From NCBI RefSeq assembly GCF_031157255.1, contig NZ_JAVIFX010000022.1, positions 64,501-128,500 of the forward strand: a stretch of 64,000 bases of DNA, in the 5' to 3' direction. The position numbers and the translations under genes were made by a program. Shown one piece after another: positions 17,919 through 26,717 of the stretch (the stretch's first letter is position 1; the number at the start of each line of letters is the position of its first letter). Source of the stretch: Bradyrhizobium sp. LHD-71 (GTDB lineage: Bacteria > Pseudomonadota > Alphaproteobacteria > Rhizobiales > Xanthobacteraceae). The notes under the pieces were generated by a model. It saw only the letters and a list, made by a program, of their open reading frames with translations, did not search any database and was not told the DNA's origin.

Positions 17919-18770
17919 CTACTCCGCCGCTGCCATGCGCGGCATCGCCGGAGCGCCGAGGACCTTGTGCTCCAGCACGGGAATCTGCTTACGGCACTTC
18001 TCGATATAGGCGGTGTCGATCCGCCCGGCGGTAAAGCCAACGCCATCCGATGCCTTGCAGATGACGTGGCCCCACGGATCGGCGATCAGCGAGTGGCCAT
18101 AGGTCAGGCGGACCGAGCCGTCTTCGGCCTTGTGCGGACCGGTCTGGGCGGCGGCGACCAGGTAGGTCTCGGTCTCGATCGCGCGGGCGCGGAGCAGCAC
18201 CTCCCAGTGGTCCTTGCCGGTCTGCTGCGTGAACGCGGCCGGCAGCATGATCACCTGCGCCCCACGCAGCGCCAGCGCCTGGAAAAGCTCCGGGAAGCGC
18301 AGGTCATAGCAGATGGCGCAGCCTATCGTGATGCCCTCGCAATCGTAGCTGACGATCTCACGGCCCGGCAGCACGGCAGCGCTTTCCTCATAGCGCGCAC
18401 CGTCGGGAGACGTGATGTCGAACATGTGGATCTTGCAGTAGCGGGCGACTTCCTTGCCCTCGCGGTTGAAGACGTAAGTCACGTTCGACACCTTGCCGCC
18501 CGTCGCCTTCTCGGTCAGTGAGCCGGCATGCACCCAGACCTTGTGCGTCTTTGCCAACGCCTGTGCCGCGGAATACGACCTGCCGCCGCGCTGGTCATCG
18601 GCATTGGCGAACTTCTCCGCCTTGCTGCCGCCGTACCAGTTCCAGACTTCCGGCGTGACGATCATGTCGGGCTTTTCCAGCGCGGTCGCTTTTTCGGACA
18701 GATCGTTCATCTGGCGGATGTTGGCATCGACATCGGCGACAGAGTTCATCTGCAGAAGCGCGATCTTCAT
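17919..18770 (-). CDS. Carbon-nitrogen hydrolase (nitrilase superfamily amidase)
   Basis: The 283-residue protein shows the full catalytic triad of the superfamily: Glu41 (VTPEVWN), Lys113 (YCKIHMFD) and Cys154 (GCAICYDLRFPEL). Length and the SPDGARYEE segment fit the Nit2/omega-amidase and deaminated-glutathione amidase group. It hydrolyses an amide such as an omega-amide of a 2-oxo acid to the acid plus ammonia in the cytoplasm. AAGGAG precedes the ATG. The hydrolase gene 11 bp downstream is probably cotranscribed. Confidence 0.93.
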   Translation of the reverse strand: MKIALLQMNSVADVDANIRQMNDLSEKATALEKPDMIVTPEVWNWYGGSKAEKFANADDQRGGRSYSAAQALAKTHKVWVHAGSLTEKATGGKVSNVTYVFNREGKEVARYCKIHMFDITSPDGARYEESAAVLPGREIVSYDCEGITIGCAICYDLRFPELFQALALRGAQVIMLPAAFTQQTGKDHWEVLLRARAIETETYLVAAAQTGPHKAEDGSVRLTYGHSLIADPWGHVICKASDGVGFTAGRIDTAYIEKCRKQIPVLEHKVLGAPAMPRMAAAE

Positions 18771-18837
18771 ATGATTCTCCTTGGGCGAGGATCGTCAGAA
18801 CATGGTGAGAGTGGGCAGTGCGGCGCCAAATTCTCCG

Positions 18838-18934
18838 CGTGATCCCCGCGGAGGCGGGATGCAGTATCCTAGAGCGTTCGAGACACTCTGCAATACTGGA
18901 TGCCAGCTAAAGCCTGTCCCCCGGGCATGACGCC
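18838..18934. repeat. Degenerate palindromic intergenic element
   Basis: The segment begins GATCCCCGCGGAGGCGGGAT with CAGTATCC and ends with ATACTGGATGCC and CCCCGGGCATGACG. Left and right ends are imperfect reverse complements, a layout like the dispersed GGATCCAGTA-type elements I associate with bradyrhizobial intergenic regions. It lies between the RraA-like and nitrilase genes. Confidence 0.45.
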
Positions 18935-18961
18935 TGAGGTTAGATCAAAGCCCCATCACCT

Positions 18962-19642
18962 CTATGCCTTCACGGCAGCCAGAGCATCCAGCACCATTTT
19001 CGTCGCGCCCGAAATATCGCCGAGCTTTTCACCCGCGCGCACGCGGTCCTGATTTTGCTCGCCACGCTCCTGCCGGGCGATGGCGGCGATCGCAACGGCG
19101 TCCGCTTCCTCCGCGCCAAGCACGAGCACACCGGATTCGTCGGCAAGGATGGCGTCGCCCGGCTTCACCGTAACGCCGCCGCAGGAGACCGGCACGTTCA
19201 GCGTTCCGCCGAGATTATAGAGGCGCGTGGTGATCGGTGACATCCCGCGGCACCACATCGGCAGATCGCTGTCCTCGATCTCGGTCAGGTCGGTGCAGGG
19301 CCCGTCCACGACGCCGCCGAGCGCGCCCGCCGCCTTGGCGGCGATCGTGACCCCGCCGCCCCAGCAGGCATGCCTGTCGTCGCCGAGGCGGTCGACGACC
19401 AGGATGTCGCCCGGCCGCAACAAGCCGAGCGTGTGGTGCAGCAGTGTCGAATCCGGTCCCGGGATCGCCAGCGTCACAGCCGTACCGGCGATGCGACGGC
19501 GCTTCAGCAGCGGCTGGATGCCCCGGTCCATGAAGCCCCAGTGACGGCTGTGACCGACGGTGGCCGTTTCGACCTGCATCAGCCTGTCACGAACGGACGC
19601 TTCGATCTGCTTCGGCATGGGCTCGACGATGTAGTCAGGCAT
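18962..19642 (-). CDS. RraA/HMG-CHA aldolase-family protein
   Basis: The 226-residue protein has the RraA-fold core: GTAVTLAIPGPDSTLLHHTLGLLRPGDILVVD, then the active-site stretch GALGGVVDGPCTDLTEIE with the conserved aspartate. The usual motif there is GxVVDGxxRD; arginine is replaced by cysteine-threonine here, which may change activity. Members act as 4-hydroxy-4-methyl-2-oxoglutarate aldolases, oxaloacetate decarboxylases or RNase E regulators. GGAGG precedes the ATG at 19642; the longer frame would run almost to the permease stop. It is the last gene of the ABC operon. Confidence 0.88.
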   Translation of the reverse strand: MPDYIVEPMPKQIEASVRDRLMQVETATVGHSRHWGFMDRGIQPLLKRRRIAGTAVTLAIPGPDSTLLHHTLGLLRPGDILVVDRLGDDRHACWGGGVTIAAKAAGALGGVVDGPCTDLTEIEDSDLPMWCRGMSPITTRLYNLGGTLNVPVSCGGVTVKPGDAILADESGVLVLGAEEADAVAIAAIARQERGEQNQDRVRAGEKLGDISGATKMVLDALAAVKA

Positions 19643-19676
19643 CCGGACCTCCATATTTTTAGAACTGACCGACTCT

Positions 19677-20468
19677 TTAAGATTGGCCGACGGCGCGTCT
19701 GACACCGACGAGGCGTTCGACAACGATGACAATTGCGAGCGTGCCGGCGATCAGCAGCACCGAGAGCGCCGCGATCATCGGATCGGTCCGGCCCTCGACA
19801 TACCGCACCATCTCCACCGGCAGAGTGGATGCGCGCGGGCCGGAAACAAACAACGAGATGACGGTCTCGTCGAAGGACAGCAGAAACGACAACGCCGCAC
19901 AGGCAATCAAACCGGGCGCGGCGAGCGGCAGCGTCACCCGCCAGACCACCCGCCAGGGCGGTGCGCCGAGCGTCGCCGCGGCGGCCTCGACATTCTCCGG
20001 CAGCGTGGCGAACGCGGTCGACATCATGCGGATGATGAACGGCACGGTCACGGTCATGTGGCCAAGTGCGATGCCGGGAAGCGTGGCCGTCAGCCTCAGC
20101 GGTGTGAAGAACAACAACAGGGCGAGGCCAATGATCAGAGTCGGCAGCAGCAACGGCGCCAGGAAAAAGCCACGCAACGCCTCCCTTCCGCGAAACTCGC
20201 CCTTTTCCAGCGCCAGCGCGGCAGGCACGCCGACCAGCAGCGACAGCAGTGTCACGACCAGAGCGATCTGCACGCTCAGCCCCAACGCCTTCATCAGCGG
20301 TGCATTTGCGACCAGCGTCTGGAACCAGCGGAACGAAAAACCGGACGGCGGGAATAGAATGAACGAGTCCGCTGAAAAGGCCATGACGACGACCACGACG
20401 ATCGGCGCGAGAATCAGCGCGTAACTGATGGCGGCAATCAGCGACAGCACGCGTCCTGCGCCACTCAT
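19677..20468 (-). CDS. ABC transporter permease, PotC-like
   Basis: A 263-residue inner-membrane protein with about six hydrophobic segments and the permease EAA loop EAAAATLGAPPWRVVWRVTLPLAAPG. The final segments resemble spermidine/putrescine permease PotC. The ATG at 20468 overlaps the stop of the first permease (ATGA). A longer frame extends upstream but is only a shadow of that gene. Confidence 0.92.
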   Translation of the reverse strand: MSGAGRVLSLIAAISYALILAPIVVVVVMAFSADSFILFPPSGFSFRWFQTLVANAPLMKALGLSVQIALVVTLLSLLVGVPAALALEKGEFRGREALRGFFLAPLLLPTLIIGLALLLFFTPLRLTATLPGIALGHMTVTVPFIIRMMSTAFATLPENVEAAAATLGAPPWRVVWRVTLPLAAPGLIACAALSFLLSFDETVISLFVSGPRASTLPVEMVRYVEGRTDPMIAALSVLLIAGTLAIVIVVERLVGVRRAVGQS

Positions 20469-21304
20469 TGCGCGAGCCTCCGGGACAGGACGCTGGAAAG
20501 ACCGAGGAAGGCGAGCATCAACACCAACGTGTAGAGCGCCATCGCGGATGCCATCGGCCAGTTGGCGTTGGTCGTCGCCTGCTCGAAAATCTCCGTCGCA
20601 AGCACGAAGACGCGCCCGCCGCCGAGCAGTTTTGGCGTGATGTAGGCAGACATGGAGAGCACAAAACCTAATCCGGCCGCGAGCACGATCGCAGGCAGGC
20701 TCAAAGGCAACGTCACGCGCACGAAGGTGCGCAACGGCGATGCCCCGAGACTGCGCGCCGCCTCCTCCAGCGCACGATCGAGCCGGCCGAAGCCCGCAAG
20801 CAGGGCCAGGATCATGTAGGGCAGGATGCTCTCGGCCAGTCCTATGGTGACTCCGGTCCAGTTGAACAGCAGCCGCATCGGCGTCGAGATCAACCCAAGC
20901 CAGCGCGCGGCGGAATTGACCATGCCCTGATCGCCGAGGATCGTCAGCCAGCCGAAGATGCGCACGACGCCTGAGACGAGCATCGGCATGATCGCCATGA
21001 CTGCGAGCAGGCCGCGAAAGCGTGTGTCCGTGCGGAACAGAAACAGGGCGATCGGATAGGCCACGCAAAGCGCAATGGAGGTCGCGGTCACCGACAGCCA
21101 GAGCGAGTTGACCGTCAGTTCATAAGTGAACGGGTCGGCCAACAGATCGCGCCAGACCTTCAGCGAAAAAGCCTCGATCATCGCCCCGGTCGCGCCGGTC
21201 TCGTTGAAGGCCGTGCGGAACAGGTCGAGGCTTGGCCACACATAGATGACGGCCAGCAGCAGCGCCGCGGGGATTGCAAGCAGCGGCCAGCGCGCGGAGG
21301 TCAC
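20465..21304 (-). CDS. ABC transporter permease, PotB-like
   Basis: A 279-residue inner-membrane protein with six hydrophobic segments and an EAA loop (EEAARSLGASPLRTFVRVTLPLSLPA). It starts with GTG overlapping the ATPase stop (GTGA). It pairs with the second permease to form the translocation channel. Confidence 0.92.
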   Translation of the reverse strand: MTSARWPLLAIPAALLLAVIYVWPSLDLFRTAFNETGATGAMIEAFSLKVWRDLLADPFTYELTVNSLWLSVTATSIALCVAYPIALFLFRTDTRFRGLLAVMAIMPMLVSGVVRIFGWLTILGDQGMVNSAARWLGLISTPMRLLFNWTGVTIGLAESILPYMILALLAGFGRLDRALEEAARSLGASPLRTFVRVTLPLSLPAIVLAAGLGFVLSMSAYITPKLLGGGRVFVLATEIFEQATTNANWPMASAMALYTLVLMLAFLGLSSVLSRRLAQ

Positions 21305-22359
21305 GAAGCCTCCCGTGAAAAGATGAGCGTATCCTCCACCTTCCAGACCACCTGAACCTCCGTTCCGGCTTGCGGCGTCGGCGCACCCGAGAGGCTCTGC
21401 ACCGTCACTTGCCCGCCTTCGCCTGACACGACCGTTTCCACCTGATCGCCGATGAAGATGCTCTGCGCGACCTTACCCTTCAGGCGCGGCACATCGGGAG
21501 CGACGTTCTCCGAGGCCGCGACAAGGCGCATGCGCTGCGGCCGGACAAAGACATCGGCGTCCCCCTGTGCGAATGACGCGATGCCGGGGATCGGCATGCC
21601 CCAGACGGCAAGACCGCCCTGCCCGTCACGCGTGGCAGGCAGCACGTTGACGCTGCCGACGAAGCCGGCGACGAACCGCGTGGCCGGGCGCTCATACACA
21701 TCCGCCGGCGTGCCGACCTGCTCGATGCGTCCATGGTTCATCACGGCGATGCGGTCGCACATGGCGAGCGCTTCCACCTGGTCGTGGGTGACGAACAGGG
21801 TGGTGATGGCAAGCGTGCGCTGCAGGTCGCGGATCTCACGGCGCATGGTCTGGCGCAGCTTGGCATCAAGGTTCGACAGCGACTCGTCCAGCAGCAGCAC
21901 CGAAGGGCGGATCACCAGCGCGCGGGCCAACGCCACACGTTGCTGCTGACCGCCGGACAATTCGCGCGGTCGCCGGTGCCCAAGCTCCTTCAGGCGAACC
22001 ATCTCCAGCGCATCGGCCGCCCGTGCAGCGCGCTCCTTCGCTGCCACGCCACGCTCCTCGAGGCCGAAGGTGACGTTCCTCGCAACGCTCATGTGCGGGA
22101 ACAGCGCGTAGGACTGAAACACGTAGCCCATGTTGCGCCGGTGCGCCGGGAGGTCAGTGATATCCGTTCCGTCGACGGCGATGCGCCCACGATCAGGAGC
22201 TGCGAGGCCCGCCAGCATGCGCAAGGTGGTGGTCTTGCCGCATCCCGATGGACCGAGCAGCGCAACCGATTCCCCCTTCTCGACGGCGAGCGTCACATCC
22301 GCCACCGCAACGGCATCGCGGTAGCGTTTCTCCAGTCCGGTCAGTTCCAGATAGGCCAT
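21301..22359 (-). CDS. ABC transporter ATP-binding protein, PotA-like
   Basis: The 352-residue ATPase has Walker A GPSGCGKTT (36-44), Q-loop FQSYALFPH, signature LSGGQQQR (134-141), Walker B LLLDE (155-159) and the switch histidine FVTHDQ. The C-terminal 110 residues form a TOBE-like regulatory domain as in PotA and FbpC. It powers the polyamine-, opine- or iron-type importer encoded with it. Only two bases separate it from the binding-protein gene. Confidence 0.94.
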   Translation of the reverse strand: MAYLELTGLEKRYRDAVAVADVTLAVEKGESVALLGPSGCGKTTTLRMLAGLAAPDRGRIAVDGTDITDLPAHRRNMGYVFQSYALFPHMSVARNVTFGLEERGVAAKERAARAADALEMVRLKELGHRRPRELSGGQQQRVALARALVIRPSVLLLDESLSNLDAKLRQTMRREIRDLQRTLAITTLFVTHDQVEALAMCDRIAVMNHGRIEQVGTPADVYERPATRFVAGFVGSVNVLPATRDGQGGLAVWGMPIPGIASFAQGDADVFVRPQRMRLVAASENVAPDVPRLKGKVAQSIFIGDQVETVVSGEGGQVTVQSLSGAPTPQAGTEVQVVWKVEDTLIFSREAS

Positions 22360-22361
22360 GC

Positions 22362-23417
22362 CTAGTTCGCCGCGATGATCTCGCGCCGCCAGCGGTTATT
22401 CCACTGGTCCCGGATTTTGACGATCTCCATCCAATCGACAGGAATCATGCGGGCGCGGGTCTCCGGCGTCGCCGCCGTGCGTGCCAGCGCCTTTGGCTCG
22501 ATTTGCGCCTTCGCATTGGTCGGCGCGTAGTACAGCCGTTCGGTGAAAGCCTTCTGCGCCGCCTGCGACAACGCATAGTTCACGAACGCTGCGGCGGCCG
22601 CCTTGTTCTTCGAGCCGGCTGTCAGGTTGATGGTGTTGATCTGGAAGACGCTGCCCTCCGGCGGCAGCAGCACGCCGATGCGTCCTTTCGACTCGTCGTG
22701 ATAAAGTTGCGAACGGGCATTCCAACCGGTCGCCACCTTGACGACGCCGTTGAGCAGGAGCGTTGCGCCGTCCGGGTTCGGCTCGAACGTTTTCACGCCT
22801 GGTGACAGCTCGCGCAGCTTCTTCACCGCCTTGTTGATCGACGAGCGATGGTCGCCGCCTTCCATCTTTTCGACCATGCAGGTGAGCGCCAGGCCCTGAA
22901 TGTTGGGTGGTGCCGAGATCGACAGAAAGCCCTTGAGATCTTCGCGCCAGAGATCGGCGAGCTTCGCAAGCGGCGGTTTCACCGTCTGCGTATCGTAGAT
23001 GATCACCAGATGGTCGTAGGTGACCGCCGGACCGAAATCGCCGCCGACCGCGCGGGCTTCGGAATAAAGCTCGTTGAGCGACGGCGCTTCCGTCGGCGTG
23101 ATCTTGTCGAACAGGCCTTCGGCATTGCCGATCGACGAGGTCGTCACGTCCATAATCACGACGTCGACCTGCGGATCGGCCTTCTGCGCTCGGATGTTGC
23201 CGAGCATCGCCGCCGATGTGCCCCCGGGCGCGTAGTTGACCTTGATATCCGGAAACGCCTTCTGAAACGGCTCGACCACGGTCGCCATGTAATTGTCCTG
23301 GAAGATGCCGGTATAGGCCATCAGTGTGATCTGGCCCCTCGGCGCTTGCGCACGTGCGAGCGAGGGCATCGCCAGCATCGCGCCGCCGAGTTGCAGAAAC
23401 TGCCTTCTCCTGAGCAT
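22362..23417 (-). CDS. ABC transporter periplasmic binding protein, PotD-like
   Basis: The 351-residue protein begins with a Tat-like signal (LRRRQFLQLGGAMLAMPSLARAQ). The body is of the PotD/extracellular solute-binding family 1 type (TLMAYTGIFQDNYMATVVEPFQK, VDVVIMDV, WNARSQLYHDESKGRIGVLLPPEGSVFQINTINL). It is the first gene of the ABC operon. The substrate could be a polyamine or related cation. Confidence 0.9.
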   Translation of the reverse strand: MLRRRQFLQLGGAMLAMPSLARAQAPRGQITLMAYTGIFQDNYMATVVEPFQKAFPDIKVNYAPGGTSAAMLGNIRAQKADPQVDVVIMDVTTSSIGNAEGLFDKITPTEAPSLNELYSEARAVGGDFGPAVTYDHLVIIYDTQTVKPPLAKLADLWREDLKGFLSISAPPNIQGLALTCMVEKMEGGDHRSSINKAVKKLRELSPGVKTFEPNPDGATLLLNGVVKVATGWNARSQLYHDESKGRIGVLLPPEGSVFQINTINLTAGSKNKAAAAAFVNYALSQAAQKAFTERLYYAPTNAKAQIEPKALARTAATPETRARMIPVDWMEIVKIRDQWNNRWRREIIAAN

Positions 23418-23629
23418 CGTAATCTCCAGTCTTGATCGGCCCTCGCAAAGTCACGTCGCACAGGTTCGCAATGCGAACGGCGGCGACGGCGCGTTCACAA
23501 GCAAAGCATCGGCTACCTTTTCAGGTCAACGGCAAACAACAGGCTTGGCTTGCCCGTACGAACGGCACTTGAGGGTCGGAGCGATGGGGATCATTCGTGC
23601 GCGCCGGCTCGCACCCTGCGTCATGCGGC

Positions 23630-23794
23630 CTACATCATGCCGGTGGCGACCGAATAGATCATCGCGATCGCGAGCACGACAATCATCAGCAGCAGGACGG
23701 AGGATTGCCTGCGTCCCTTCAGAACACCCTTGATTTTCGCGACGCGTCCCAACGTTGCCTTGCGGCGCTCTTCGGATGCCGGACTGTCGGACAT
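23630..23794 (-). CDS. Small single-pass membrane protein
   Basis: A 54-residue product with a charged N-terminal half (SEERRKATLGRVAKIKGVLKGRRQ) and one hydrophobic segment near the C-terminus (VLLLMIVVLAIAMIYSVA). AAGGATGG precedes the chosen ATG; a longer frame to 23947 lacks these signs. Family unknown. Confidence 0.6.
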   Translation of the reverse strand: MSDSPASEERRKATLGRVAKIKGVLKGRRQSSVLLLMIVVLAIAMIYSVATGMM

Positions 23795-24057
23795 GATCGA
23801 CCATCCTTCATGTCTACCGGATTCGATCATATCGTCGCCCGGGCACGACACCAGCCCCACGTAATGTGTGCACTGCGACAAGCAGTCCCAGGACGCCCCA
23901 CCTCTGTCAAACATCGTACCTGGCGGAAGCGGCTGATCGGCGGACATTCAGCCGCTTCCTCCTGCAATCATCGCCTCTGCGCCAAATCAGGCCACGCGGT
24001 CACCTCCTGGCTGGATGTGATGCGCAAGCGGCGAGAGGCGATTCATTCAATTCGACA

Positions 24058-25050
24058 TCAAGTCGGCTCAAGTCCGAGGCTTTTCACGAGCTCGAGCCAG
24101 ATCGGCTTCTCGTCGTTGTAGAGCTTCTGCGTCTCGTCGAAGGTCATGGCGGCCTCGTCGACACCGAAGGTCTTCATCATCTCCTGGACCTTGTCGCTCT
24201 TGCCGGCTTCCACCAGAAGGTTGGAAATCTGCTTGACGATCTCGATCGGCGTGCCGGCCGGAACGGAACAGCTCTGGAAGCCGGTGAGCTCGAAGCATTT
24301 GGAGGTCGTTCCTTGCTCCTTGAAGGTCGGCACATCGGGCAGCAGGGGATTGCGGCGGCGTGACACCGCAACCGCCTGACCGCGACCGCCCTGCAGCACG
24401 GCCTGTGCCGCGCCGTAGCTGCCGACCGCACCATCGAGCGTCTGGCCGGCAACGTCGGCCCACATCGGCGACTCGCCGCGATAGTGCACCGGCTCGATCT
24501 TCAGCCCGTACTGCTTGTTGAGTTCGGCGACCGCCATGTGCGCATAGGAGCCTGCAGCGTAGGTGCCGACGCTGACCCGTTCCGTCTTCCTGCAGTAGTC
24601 GATGAACTCCTTGAGGGTCTTCGCGCCCGTCTTGGCGCTTGCGACCAGCGGCAGGCTGCCGGAAGGCATGATCGAAATCAGGATGAAGTCCTTGTCCGCA
24701 TCATAAGGCACGTCCTTCAGCAGGACGCGGTTCATGATCAGCGTCGTCGAGATCGTGAATTGCCACGTGTAGCCATCGGGAGCAGCGCGCTTCACCTCGA
24801 GCGCAGCAACTGTCCCGCCGGCGCCGGCCTTGTTCTCAACCACGATCGGCTGACCGAGCTTCTTCGAAATCACGTCGCCGTAAGTGCGCGCGAACAGGTC
24901 GGTCTGACCACCCGCCGGATAGCCGGCGATGACCCTGATCGGCTTGTTCGGCCAGCCCGCCTGCGCCGACGCCTGCGTGCCGAGAATGGGCAGCGTGGCC
25001 GCGGCTGCTCCCGTTGCGAGGAAATTGCGACGGGTAAAGTCGAAAGACAT
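24058..25050 (-). CDS. Tripartite tricarboxylate transporter-type (Bug family) binding protein 1
   Basis: The 330-residue protein has a Tat-type signal (DFTRRNFLATGAAAATLPILG, cleavage near ASAQA). It has the Bug hallmarks WPNKPIRVIAGYPAGGQTDLFAR near the N-terminus and VENKAGAGGTVAALEVKRAAPDGYT. Such proteins capture carboxylates for TctAB or act as sensors. GGGAGAAG precedes the ATG. No TctA or TctB homologue lies nearby, so it may feed a distant permease. It is a clear paralogue of the next gene. Confidence 0.92.
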   Translation of the reverse strand: MSFDFTRRNFLATGAAAATLPILGTQASAQAGWPNKPIRVIAGYPAGGQTDLFARTYGDVISKKLGQPIVVENKAGAGGTVAALEVKRAAPDGYTWQFTISTTLIMNRVLLKDVPYDADKDFILISIMPSGSLPLVASAKTGAKTLKEFIDYCRKTERVSVGTYAAGSYAHMAVAELNKQYGLKIEPVHYRGESPMWADVAGQTLDGAVGSYGAAQAVLQGGRGQAVAVSRRRNPLLPDVPTFKEQGTTSKCFELTGFQSCSVPAGTPIEIVKQISNLLVEAGKSDKVQEMMKTFGVDEAAMTFDETQKLYNDEKPIWLELVKSLGLEPT

Positions 25051-25165
25051 CAGCTTCTCCCAAGGGTTAATGCCGCCTGTGGCGGGACATTTCCGTGTCC
25101 TAGAGCATTTTCCTGAAAAGGTGGATACCGGCTTTGCGGAAGAAAATGCGACCACCAAAAGCAAT

Positions 25166-25361
25166 CTGGAGCGTATTCCGTTCAACCTGAACGGAATACG
25201 CTCCAGTGTCGTGGATCAGAAATTCGCACCGCCATTGCCGCGAGTCCATCGTGCGAATTTCTGATCCATAAACGACACTAGAATCATAAACTTGCTAGTA
25301 TCCTGATCGAATCCGAAGTTCGCTCTGAGCTCGCTGCAAAGTACGGCGAACTTCGGATTCG
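25166..25361. repeat. Cluster of three long perfect inverted repeats
   Basis: Three successive palindromes occupy the intergenic space. They are a 17-bp stem with 7-base loop (25166-25182 and 25190-25206), a 17-bp stem (25213-25229 and 25251-25267) with partly matching outer arms (25206-25212 and 25272-25278), and a 16-bp stem (25308-25323 and 25346-25361). Immediately to the left, TAGAGCATTTTCCTG (from 25100) starts a segment typical of dispersed alphaproteobacterial intergenic elements. No frame is coding. Confidence 0.9.
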
Positions 25362-25428
25362 GGACACTAGCGTCTTGGCTCCCTAGAGTTCAAGTCGCCT
25401 CGACAACTCCCGCGGGTGTAACACCTGA

Positions 25429-25467
25429 CAAAAAATTAAGGCGGCTGGCAAAGCGCTGCCAACCGCC
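25429..25467 (-). terminator. Rho-independent terminator of the Bug-family gene 2
   Basis: Read on the minus strand, an 11-bp stem (25457-25467 with 25440-25450, one G-U pair) and a 6-base loop are followed by TTAATTTTTTG. It lies 34 bp after the stop of the gene ending at 25501. Confidence 0.85.
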
Positions 25468-25500
25468 ATGACGTTGCCGAAACGGGCTGTTGCCCGATGC

Positions 25501-26487
25501 TTACTCGGGCGTCAGCCCGAGGCTCGATACGGCCTTCAACCAGATCGGGCCCTCTTCGGCGACGAGCTTCTGGAAGCCTGCGCGACCGACTGCCGGATCG
25601 TCGATGCCGAACTGGTCGAGCAGCTGCTGCACCTTTTCGCTCTTGCCGCCTTCGACGAACAGGTCGGAGTAACGGTTGACGATTTCGTCGGGCATGCCGG
25701 TCGGGCCGACGGCGCAGACGAAACCCTGCAGCCGGAATACGTCCGACGTCACACCCTGCTCGGCGAACGTCTGCACCCCTGGAAGCTTCCTCATGCGCTT
25801 CTGCGACACCGCAATCGCGCGTCCCTTGCCGGACTGGAGCACGTTCTGCGCCACGAACCAGGCGCCGGAGCCGCCCTGCAGGGATCCCGTCAAGAAGTCC
25901 GCCCACATCGGCGCCTCACCACGATAGTGCACGGCTTCCATATTCAGTCCATAATGCTTGTTCAGTTCGGCGACGACGAGATGCGCATACGAACCTGCAG
26001 CATAGGTGCCGATGTTGGTCTTGTTCTTGCGCGCATATTCGGCAAGCTCGTTGAGGTTCGTCACGCCGGTGCTGTCCGCGACGATGGTCGGCAGGCTGCC
26101 GGCAGGCATGTAGGAAATGAGCGTGAAGTCTTTGTCGGGATCATAGGGAAGGTTCTTATAGAGCACCTTGTTCATGATCATCGTCGTCGAGATCGTGAAC
26201 AGCAGCGTGTAGCCATCGGCAGGCGAGCGCTTGACTTCGACGGCGCCGACCGTGCCACCCGCGCCGGCCTTGTTCTCGACCACCACAGGCTGGCCGATCT
26301 GCTTCGAGATATAGTCACCATAGGCGCGCGCGAAGATGTCCGTGGCTCCGCCCGCCGGATAACTGACAACGAACCTGATGGGCTTGTTCGGCCAGCCTTG
26401 CGCAATTGCCGGTGTGCCGATCAACGGCAACGCTGCCGCGGCTGCGCCGGTACGAATAACGCTGCGCCGCGTAAGTTTGATGGACAT
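25501..26487 (-). CDS. Tripartite tricarboxylate transporter-type (Bug family) binding protein 2
   Basis: The 328-residue protein has a Tat-like signal (KLTRRSVIRTGAAAAALPLIG). It has the same motifs as its neighbour, WPNKPIRFVVSYPAGGATDIFAR and VENKAGAGGTVGAVEVKRSPADGYT. The two are collinear along their whole length and clearly paralogous. GGAGGAAA precedes the ATG at 26487. It has its own terminator, so the pair is probably transcribed separately. The ligand is probably a carboxylate. Confidence 0.92.
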   Translation of the reverse strand: MSIKLTRRSVIRTGAAAAALPLIGTPAIAQGWPNKPIRFVVSYPAGGATDIFARAYGDYISKQIGQPVVVENKAGAGGTVGAVEVKRSPADGYTLLFTISTTMIMNKVLYKNLPYDPDKDFTLISYMPAGSLPTIVADSTGVTNLNELAEYARKNKTNIGTYAAGSYAHLVVAELNKHYGLNMEAVHYRGEAPMWADFLTGSLQGGSGAWFVAQNVLQSGKGRAIAVSQKRMRKLPGVQTFAEQGVTSDVFRLQGFVCAVGPTGMPDEIVNRYSDLFVEGGKSEKVQQLLDQFGIDDPAVGRAGFQKLVAEEGPIWLKAVSSLGLTPE

Positions 26488-26717
26488 TGCTTTCCTCCGG
26501 GTGATGTTGGCGCGGGTCGACTCCGTCTTGCTGATTGCCAATTAGTCTAAGCCGGTTCTGTCGGGCGGCCCAAGGAGATTTCGGGAATTGATGTCGCAGC
26601 CGATTGAAAGGGCCGATGAGAAGGGCTGTGGCCTGCGGTCCGCCGGCCATTGGATTTGCGCGCGGGCAATGCGATGGTGATCCGGCATCGGCGCAAACGA
26701 ACAGGGGCGGCGCTCAA

